Shown in pieces: positions 56,701-64,000 of a DNA stretch of 64,000 nucleotides. The notes beneath the pieces were generated by a model. It was not told where the DNA came from. It was given only the letters and a program-made list of their open reading frames with translations, and made no database searches. Every line of letters begins with the position of its first letter. Position 1 is the first letter of the stretch. The position numbers and the translations under genes were made by a program. Origin of the DNA: Listeria goaensis (lineage in GTDB: Bacteria > Bacillota > Bacilli > Lactobacillales > Listeriaceae). The stretch covers positions 62,001-126,000 of the forward strand of contig NZ_FYBQ01000005.1 of NCBI RefSeq assembly GCF_900186125.1. The letters run 5' to 3'.

Positions 56701-58066
56701 CGTTATGCATTTTAATTCCGGCAAGCTCGATAATCGTATCATAAACCGCAGAGAGCCCAGTTGTTTCAACGTCAAACACCACATAAGTTGCGTCTTTTAA
56801 ACCAGTATGTTGGTCGTTATAAGCAATCGGAACGCCGTCATCAATTAAATTGGCTTCAATGCCGTAAATCATCTTGATGCCATTTTTCTTCCCAGCCGCA
56901 TAGGCTTCTGGGAACGACTGTGCCGCCGCATGATCTGTAAGTGCAATCGCTTTGTGTCCCCAATCAGCCGCCTGTTTCGTTAAATCGCTAATGGAATTTG
57001 TTGCATCCATTTGACTCATGTTCGTGTGTAAATGCAATTCAACACGTTTTTCTTCCGCTTTATCGTGACGCATTTTCGGTGCAATCTCATTAATATCTTG
57101 CGCCATCATAATTAAATCGCGGACAAAAGTATCATTTTGCACGCTACCGCGAACTTTGACCCACATCCCTTTTTTAAGGTTTTGGAACATCGCCGCATCA
57201 TCATTATCGCGCGAGAACATTTTAATAATCATCGAACTCGTATAATCCGTTATTTTAAATTGAAGTAAGCTTCTTCCGCTCCGAAGCTCGCGAATCTCCG
57301 TTGCAAAAATATAACCTTGCACCGTAATCCGGCGTTCCTCATCATAAATATCGCCGAGCCGTTTCACTTCTTCATCATCTTTAATTTTATAACCAATTTG
57401 GAACGGACCATCAAGTGGGGCTGCTTGAACATCATTAGATGCCGCCTCCATCTGGCGCTTTTGCATCACCTGAACAGCCTCCTGCGCCTTCATCGCGTCC
57501 TCTTCTTCTTTCGCCTTCGCAAACGCTTTATACGCTTCCGTCTCTTCTTGGGCTAAAATATTCATCCGGATTGCAAGACGCGGGAACCCCGCATCACGGT
57601 AGGCTTCAAGAATCTGATTCTGAAAGCTCTGCGCTATTTTAGTTTGCTCCATCTCATTATGAACCGAAATCTCCAAAAAATGCGGTTCCTTCAAAGTCGG
57701 TTTTTGTTCCATCAACACCTGCCCAATCATTGGCGACGTCTTAAAAATCGGCTCGACAATCATGTTCCAGTAATCTTGAATAAGTGCCTCATCCAAGCGT
57801 GCATCTGTCGTCATGATTCGCAGTTCCGTTTCTGCAATCTCACTAAAAGCACGTTTCATTCCCGTATCAAGCATTTGATAAAACGCTTGCGGAAAAATTT
57901 GCGGCGTCTTCAAATGAAATTGCCACGTTTTTGTTGCCTTATCCGCAATCAATTTTTCAATTTGCGTTTCATTCGTGTAGTCGGCAAAAGTCGACACATC
58001 GCTTAAACCAACCTGTTCTAAAAGAAGTTTAAATCGTTCTTTTTTATCTTGTTCGGTAGCACTCAA
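53732..58066 (-). CDS. polC: DNA polymerase III alpha subunit, Gram-positive type (PolC)
   Basis: Replicative polymerase with built-in 3'-5' exonuclease. 1444 residues: N-terminal domains, OB fold, PHP domain ([17 protein letters not shown]), exonuclease with [10 protein letters not shown] and [10 protein letters not shown], zinc finger (CPNCKHSEF ... KVCPHC), polymerase core ([12 protein letters not shown]) and C-terminal helix-hairpin-helix. Standard length. TTG start with AAGGAGTG upstream. Follows proS. Confidence 0.98.
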   Translation of the reverse strand: MSATEQDKKERFKLLLEQVGLSDVSTFADYTNETQIEKLIADKATKTWQFHLKTPQIFPQAFYQMLDTGMKRAFSEIAETELRIMTTDARLDEALIQDYWNMIVEPIFKTSPMIGQVLMEQKPTLKEPHFLEISVHNEMEQTKIAQSFQNQILEAYRDAGFPRLAIRMNILAQEETEAYKAFAKAKEEEDAMKAQEAVQVMQKRQMEAASNDVQAAPLDGPFQIGYKIKDDEEVKRLGDIYDEERRITVQGYIFATEIRELRSGRSLLQFKITDYTSSMIIKMFSRDNDDAAMFQNLKKGMWVKVRGSVQNDTFVRDLIMMAQDINEIAPKMRHDKAEEKRVELHLHTNMSQMDATNSISDLTKQAADWGHKAIALTDHAAAQSFPEAYAAGKKNGIKMIYGIEANLIDDGVPIAYNDQHTGLKDATYVVFDVETTGLSAVYDTIIELAGIKMHNGEVIDKFEAFIDPGHPLSATTINLTGITDDMVKGSDPIEVVLKNFREWCGDDILVAHNASFDMGFINTAYRKIGLPDAPNAVIDTLELARFLYPHFKNHRLNTLTKKFNIILEQHHRAIFDAEATAYLAWKLIKDAKEMHDIDFHDALNNYMGEGDAYKRARPFHATIYAKTPEGLKNLFKLVTLSNLNYFFRVPRIPRSQLQKLREGLIVGTACSQGELFEAMMQKGMAEAEKVAGFYDFIEVQPKPVYAPLIEREMIRDEKALEEILKNIVKVGEKTGKPVVATGNVHYKDPNDKIYRKILVHSMGGANPLNRNEMPDVHFRTTDEMLAEFSFLGSEKAHEIVVTNSNLVADWMEDLKPIKDELYTPKIEGAEDEVRNMSYEMAHKLYGEKLPEIVEARLEKELKSIIGHGFAVIYLISHKLVKKSLNDGYLVGSRGSVGSSFVATMTEITEVNPLPPHYLCPNCKHSEFFDDGSIGSGFDLPDKVCPHCGTNYQKEGQDIPFETFLGFKGDKVPDIDLNFSGDYQPVAHAYTKEIFGEEYVYRAGTIGTVAEKTAFGFVRGYERDMNMNIRGAEVDRLVAGCTGVKRTTGQHPGGIIVIPDYMDVYDFTPVQFPADATDSEWKTTHFDFHSIHDNVLKLDILGHDDPTAIRMLQDLSEIDPKTIPTDDPEVMKLFGGTESLGVKPQDIDSKTGTLGIPEFGTRFVRQMLEQTKPTTFSELVQISGLSHGTDVWLGNAEELIKNKICELPDVIGCRDDIMVFLIYQGLDSSLAFKIMESVRKGKGLTEEMEAAMIENKVPAWYIDSCKKIKYMFPKAHAAAYVLMAVRIAYFKVHHPLFFYATYFSVRADDFDLTAMVNGREAVRAVMKEINDKGLEASTKEKNLLTVLEIANEMIARGFKFQKVDLYKSTADEFIIEGDTLIPPFNAIPSLGTNVAKQIVEARLDGEFLSKEDLQQRGKVSKTIIQYMDDQGCLEGLPDQNQLSLF

Positions 58067-58089
58067 TCTCTGACACTCCTTCCAGAAAA

Positions 58090-58126
58090 CTTGAAAAGTA
58101 CCTTACAAAAGCCAAGGTACTTTTCC
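58090..58126 (-). terminator. Terminator after proS
   Basis: AAAAGTACCTT and AAGGTACTTTT form a perfect 11-bp stem with a 9-nt loop. Confidence 0.8.
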
Positions 58127-58150
58127 GTCATCTCTATTGTACTAAAAAAA

Positions 58151-59869
<1,719 letters not shown>

Positions 59870-59904
59870 CTAATTTTTAAAATCAATCCCTTTGTAACAT
59901 CGTC

Positions 59905-61167
59905 TTAGAAAAAGGCACGTTGGATGTCATTCCAAGTGACAAGTATCATCAGAACCATGAGTAGCGCGAATCCGATAAAGTGAATCATTCCTTCTTTTTT
60001 CGGATCCACTGGTTTTCTGCGAATAAGCTCATACGCAAAGAATAAAAGTCTTCCGCCATCTAGTGCTGGAAGCGGCAATAAGTTAACAATCCCCAAGTTA
60101 ATACTAAGAACTGCCGTCCAGTTTAATAACGTTAAGAAGCCGTAACTAACAACTTGTTCCGTGCTCGTATAAATCCCGACTGGTCCGTTCAACATGTCAA
60201 GCGAGAAGCCACCCGTAATCATGTTGCCGAGCACTGCAAAGATTTGTGAAATCCAGTACCATGTTTGCGTAAACCCGTAACTGATTTTAGCGCCAAATGA
60301 ATCGTCTGTCGGTGATCCGACGCCAATCTTCCCGACTTCCTTGCCTTGTTCTTTCACCGAGTCAGGCGTCACATGAATATCTTCTGTTTTTCCGTCGCGG
60401 TCTATTTTAAAGTCTAAATCCTTGCCCGGGTTTTCCGACACGATGGTCACAATATCAGCCCAGGAATCCGTTTGTTTACCGTTAATTGATTTGACTTCAT
60501 CGCCTTGTTTTAAGCCAGCTGTTTGTGCGGGGCTATCCGGCATTACTTTTCCAAGTTCGCTTTCATTTGTGACAACGCCGCCTTGTACAAAAGCAAGCAC
60601 CGTAAAAATGAGAATCGCTAAAATGAAGTTAAATAATGGGCCGGCAAAAATTGTCGCTGCACGCTTTCCGAGCGATTTCGAGCCGAAAGAGCGGTCATAC
60701 GGGACAATTTGCGTTTCAATTTTTCCGTCAATAATAATCGCATCTTTTGCGACTTCATAACGGACTTTTTTCGTTTCGTCAAAATCTTCAAAGCCTTCGA
60801 TGAATAAATCTTTTTCGAGATCTGCATTTGAGACTTCAAGCGGTTGGGCGTTGACATACTGGTCTTTCCCATTTACGATAATTTTTTCGACCTTTTCATC
60901 CTCAGAAAGCTCTAAACCAATGCGAAAACCCGGTTTGAGCGAAATCTCTTCGCCGTCCTCCCCGGCCATGCGTACGTAACCGCCAATGGGAAGTAAACGA
61001 ATCGTGTATTGTGTTTCTTTCTTTTTATAAGCAAATATTTTGGGGCCAAAACCAATGGAAAAATCTTTTACCATTATTCCTGAACGTTTGGCTAATAAAA
61101 AGTGTCCTAATTCATGAAAAAAGACAATTAACCCAAAAACAAATATAAATGCAATGATGGTTGTCAA
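59905..61167 (-). CDS. rseP: Site-2 intramembrane metalloprotease RseP/RasP
   Basis: Cleaves anti-sigma factors, signal peptides and division proteins within the membrane. 420 residues: zinc motif HELGH at 18-22 in the first helix, a PDZ domain ([20 protein letters not shown]), membrane helices and the second metal motif [17 protein letters not shown] start with GAGGTG upstream. Confidence 0.96.
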   Translation of the reverse strand: MTTIIAFIFVFGLIVFFHELGHFLLAKRSGIMVKDFSIGFGPKIFAYKKKETQYTIRLLPIGGYVRMAGEDGEEISLKPGFRIGLELSEDEKVEKIIVNGKDQYVNAQPLEVSNADLEKDLFIEGFEDFDETKKVRYEVAKDAIIIDGKIETQIVPYDRSFGSKSLGKRAATIFAGPLFNFILAILIFTVLAFVQGGVVTNESELGKVMPDSPAQTAGLKQGDEVKSINGKQTDSWADIVTIVSENPGKDLDFKIDRDGKTEDIHVTPDSVKEQGKEVGKIGVGSPTDDSFGAKISYGFTQTWYWISQIFAVLGNMITGGFSLDMLNGPVGIYTSTEQVVSYGFLTLLNWTAVLSINLGIVNLLPLPALDGGRLLFFAYELIRRKPVDPKKEGMIHFIGFALLMVLMILVTWNDIQRAFF

Positions 61168-61185
61168 ATTCGTTTCACCTCTATC

Positions 61186-62328
61186 CTATAAAAGTGTTTT
61201 CACGTATGCACGTGTTTCTTGATCTACTTGCAGGATTGTGTCGAGTGACGGATCTTGAATCGCATTATGGTTATGCATCGCGTTCTCAACAACTGCTTCA
61301 ATTCCTTGGAAGGCGACTTGCCCATTTAAAAACCCTGCCACAGCAATTTCGTTCGCTGCATTTAAAACCGTTGGCATCGTCCCACCTATTTTACCAGCTT
61401 GAAATGCTAATTTCAATGCCATGAAGCGGTCAAAATCGACTTTTTCAAAATGAAGCGCCCCGTATTTTGTAATGTCAAACGGTTCACTGAACGAAATCGA
61501 TGCGCGCTCTGGATACGTTAAAGCGTACTGAATGGGAATGCGCATATCAGGTGTTCCGAGTTGGGCAATTAAACTGCCATCAACAAATTCTACCATCGAG
61601 TGCACAACACTTTCACGATGAATGACGACTTCAATATCATCGTAGTCCATGTCATACAACCAATGCGCTTCAATGACTTCAAGTCCTTTGTTGAACATCG
61701 TTGCCGAATCAATTGTGAGTTTATTTCCCATGTTCCAGTTCGGATGATTGAGCGCTTCTTTGACTGTCACGTTTTTTAGCTCTTCACGTGTCTTGTCGCG
61801 AAAACTACCGCCGCTAGCTGTTAACACAATTTTAGCAACGTCTTTCTGGTTTTCGCCATTTAATGCCTGAAAAATAGCTGAATGTTCGCTATCAACAGGT
61901 AATAAGTTCACGTTATGCTTCGCTGCGGCCGCCATGACAAGATGCCCAGCCGTTACAAGTGTTTCTTTATTCGCAATTGCGATTTCTTTCCCCGCTTCAA
62001 TCGCATCTAGTGTGGGGAGAAGCCCAACGCTACCAATTACTGCATTGACAACAACATCGCCTTCTGGGAAAGTCGCAATTTCTCTTAAACCAGCAATGCC
62101 GTACGAAAACTGAATGCTTGGAAATTCTGCTCGTAGCGTTTCAAGGTCACGTTTATTTTGTACGGAAACTTTTTGAGGCTGAAATTCCGTAATGATTTTC
62201 CGTCCCAGTTCCACATTTCTTCCAAATGAAAGCGAAACAATTTTAAATTTTTCGGGGTGCTCGCGAACAATTTCAAGTGTTTGTGTTCCAATTGATCCCG
62301 TTGCACCTAGTAAAATAATTTTTTTCAT
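61186..62328 (-). CDS. dxr: 1-deoxy-D-xylulose-5-phosphate reductoisomerase
   Basis: Second MEP-pathway step, DXP to MEP with NADPH. 380 residues: NADPH motif [29 protein letters not shown] and ILTASGGSF-like [13 protein letters not shown]. The ATG at 62328 lies 8 nt from GGAGAT; the GTG at 62334 is too close. The dxs gene for the preceding step is also in this window. Confidence 0.97.
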   Translation of the reverse strand: MKKIILLGATGSIGTQTLEIVREHPEKFKIVSLSFGRNVELGRKIITEFQPQKVSVQNKRDLETLRAEFPSIQFSYGIAGLREIATFPEGDVVVNAVIGSVGLLPTLDAIEAGKEIAIANKETLVTAGHLVMAAAAKHNVNLLPVDSEHSAIFQALNGENQKDVAKIVLTASGGSFRDKTREELKNVTVKEALNHPNWNMGNKLTIDSATMFNKGLEVIEAHWLYDMDYDDIEVVIHRESVVHSMVEFVDGSLIAQLGTPDMRIPIQYALTYPERASISFSEPFDITKYGALHFEKVDFDRFMALKLAFQAGKIGGTMPTVLNAANEIAVAGFLNGQVAFQGIEAVVENAMHNHNAIQDPSLDTILQVDQETRAYVKTLL

Positions 62329-62342
62329 AGTCACATCTCCAT

Positions 62343-63131
62343 TTAAATAATTTGAAGTATATGTAGAAGTGGCAATACAAAGAGCAGGCTATCAAAACGG
62401 TCTAAAATCCCGCCATGTCCTGGTAAAATTTTGCCGGAATCTTTCACGCCGTAATAACGTTTTAAGGCAGATTCAACAAGATCGCCTAGCTGTCCAAAAA
62501 TGGATAGAACAACAAGCCCTACTAAAATAACGACCATGGAAAGTGGTAAATCGGCGAAATAATAAAAGCCGCCTGCAATGACTAATGCGCAAATAATACC
62601 GCCTATAAAGCCTTCAACCGTTTTATTCGGACTAACATGCGGCGCTAGTTTATGTTTCCCAAATTGCCGCCCGATGAAATACGCACCTGTATCAGTCGAC
62701 CAAACGATGAGTAATGCGAAAATGACATAGTATAAACCCGCGTCACGCGTCAAAGATAAATAGTGAAAGCCAAATCCAACGTAAATCGCTGAAAGTAGCG
62801 CCACTCCCGCTTGATCAAAATGGAACTTATTCCGCGAAAATACCGTATAAGCTAATAAAATTGCAATTCCAATGAAAAGAAGTTCCATTTTTGAAAGACC
62901 TATTTCTTCAAAAAAAGTTAAATAACGGTCTGGAACAGTCACAATCCATGTCAGTAAAATCGTGATAATCCCGCTCACAGAAAAAACAGGTTGTTTTACC
63001 ATGACTAAAATTTCATATACAGCAATTGTCGCTAACAACAAACTCATTAGCTCAAAAGGAATCCCCCCGATGATTACAAACGGAATAAAAACTATGAGCG
63101 CCACAATTGCCGTAATTATTCTTGTCTTCAC
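62343..63131 (-). CDS. cdsA: Phosphatidate cytidylyltransferase
   Basis: Makes CDP-diacylglycerol for phospholipids. 262 residues with about eight hydrophobic segments and the signature [12 protein letters not shown] ... [33 protein letters not shown] start with GGGAGG upstream. Lies between uppS and dxr as in most bacteria. Confidence 0.97.
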   Translation of the reverse strand: MKTRIITAIVALIVFIPFVIIGGIPFELMSLLLATIAVYEILVMVKQPVFSVSGIITILLTWIVTVPDRYLTFFEEIGLSKMELLFIGIAILLAYTVFSRNKFHFDQAGVALLSAIYVGFGFHYLSLTRDAGLYYVIFALLIVWSTDTGAYFIGRQFGKHKLAPHVSPNKTVEGFIGGIICALVIAGGFYYFADLPLSMVVILVGLVVLSIFGQLGDLVESALKRYYGVKDSGKILPGHGGILDRFDSLLFVLPLLHILQII

Positions 63132-63145
63132 TTATCTTGTCCTCC

Positions 63146-63904
63146 CTACAGACCTCCGTACCGGCGTGACCGATTTTGATAATCAATCATCGCTTGAAGG
63201 AAATCTTCTTCTTTAAAATCAGGCCAATGAACTTCCGTAAAATAAAATTCGCTATAAGCAAGTTGCCAAAGCATAAAATTACTAAGTCGAAGTTCGCCAC
63301 TTGTTCGTATCAATAAATCCGGATCGCCTAGTCCCCGGCTCATCAAATGATTATCAATATCCGCCTCTGTAATATCAGCCGGATTTTCACCTGCTGCTAC
63401 TAGCTCTGCAATGGCTGCCTTTGTCGCCGATATAATTTCCGCTCTTCCCCCGTAATTGAGCGCAAAATTAAGCACAAGCCCTGTACAGTGTTTCGTCGCT
63501 TCGATAGCTCCTTCAACTGATTTAAGCGTATGAGCTGGTAAGTTTTCCCGGTAGCCCATAATATTTACGCGGACATTTTCTTCTACCAGTTCAGGTACAA
63601 ACGTATCAAAAAACTCCACTGGTAACTTCATTAAAAAATCCACTTCATCTGTTGGTCTTTTCCAATTTTCAGTTGAAAACGCATATAATGTCAACACGTC
63701 AATGCCAAGACTGCTCGCATATTTCGTGATTTTCTTAACGACATTCATACCTTCCTTATGACCAGCTATACGTGGTAAAAAACGTCTCTTTGCCCATCTT
63801 CCGTTGCCATCCATAATGATTGCTACATGCTTTGGAAGAGGAATTTCTGTTGAAAGCTCGCTATCTATAAAATTTTCGTTTTGTCCAAATAGCTTCTTAA
63901 ACAT
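63146..63904 (-). CDS. uppS: Undecaprenyl diphosphate synthase
   Basis: Cis-prenyltransferase making the C55 carrier for cell wall and teichoic acids from farnesyl diphosphate. 252 residues: HVAIIMDGNGRWAKRR (catalytic Asp), STENWKRP, NFALNYGGRAEI and DPDLLIRTSGELRLSNF. TTGGAGGA precedes the ATG. It uses the product of ispA, present in this same window. Confidence 0.98.
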   Translation of the reverse strand: MFKKLFGQNENFIDSELSTEIPLPKHVAIIMDGNGRWAKRRFLPRIAGHKEGMNVVKKITKYASSLGIDVLTLYAFSTENWKRPTDEVDFLMKLPVEFFDTFVPELVEENVRVNIMGYRENLPAHTLKSVEGAIEATKHCTGLVLNFALNYGGRAEIISATKAAIAELVAAGENPADITEADIDNHLMSRGLGDPDLLIRTSGELRLSNFMLWQLAYSEFYFTEVHWPDFKEEDFLQAMIDYQNRSRRYGGL

Positions 63905-64000
63905 TTTAAATCCTCCAATAGAGATGCCATTTTTATGCGCATATCTATACTTATAATATCAAAAATCTCGCCATTTATGTACTAAAATTTTCATGTGGAA

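Overview
The window looks like a piece of a Listeria chromosome (Bacillota, low to moderate GC). The gene order buk - recN - argR - tlyA - dxs - csp - ispA - xseBA - folD - nusB - asp23 - accCB - efp - Xaa-Pro peptidase - yqhQ - rhodanese - gcvPB/PA/T - comG - glcK - gluP - rpmG - pnp - rpsO - ribF - truB - rbfA - infB - nusA - rimP ... polC - proS - rseP - dxr - cdsA - uppS is the arrangement I know from Listeria. Species is not resolved. Two local features differ from the L. monocytogenes layout I remember: no phosphotransbutyrylase gene between recN and buk, and an inserted block between rimP and polC that carries iolABCD.

Layout. 1-15.4 kb is almost entirely minus-strand housekeeping: branched-chain acyl kinase, DNA repair, arginine regulation, isoprenoid precursor synthesis, fatty-acid initiation (accBC), one-carbon metabolism, EF-P. 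15.6-18.7 kb holds five plus-strand genes (DUF1385 membrane protein, small membrane protein, rhodanese, pentapeptide-repeat protein, YiiX-like papain-fold protein). 18.7-22.8 kb is the glycine-cleavage operon behind a glycine riboswitch. 23-26.8 kb is the plus-strand comG competence pseudopilus operon behind candidate ComK boxes, ending in a very short comGG. 26.8-31.6 kb returns to the minus strand (YqgU-like lipoprotein, glucokinase, YqgQ, rhomboid protease, 5-formyl-THF cyclo-ligase, L33). 31.8-32.7 kb has two plus-strand membrane-anchored proteins.

32.7-42.7 kb is the pnp, rpsO, ribF, truB, rbfA, infB, nusA, rimP information-processing block. It has a large folded pnp leader and a terminator-like hairpin in the rimP-nusA leader. 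42.8-53.7 kb is the accessory block: an esterase, a polymorphic toxin with a pre-toxin domain and a C-terminal deaminase-like module, its probable immunity gene, a frameshifted second immunity-like gene, a decayed orphan toxin tip with an intact Imm74-like gene, a fragment of a second pre-toxin domain, the iolABCD operon and a SMI1/KNR4 protein. 53.7-64 kb is the conserved polC, proS, rseP, dxr, cdsA, uppS run.

The most notable material is the toxin/immunity graveyard at 43.8-47.3 kb, where base composition changes sharply at the toxin-tip junction, and the roughly 150-nt multibranched pnp leader lying directly behind the rpsO terminator. All coordinates, motifs and hairpins were read by eye. 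Family names rest on recognised motifs, not on database searches.
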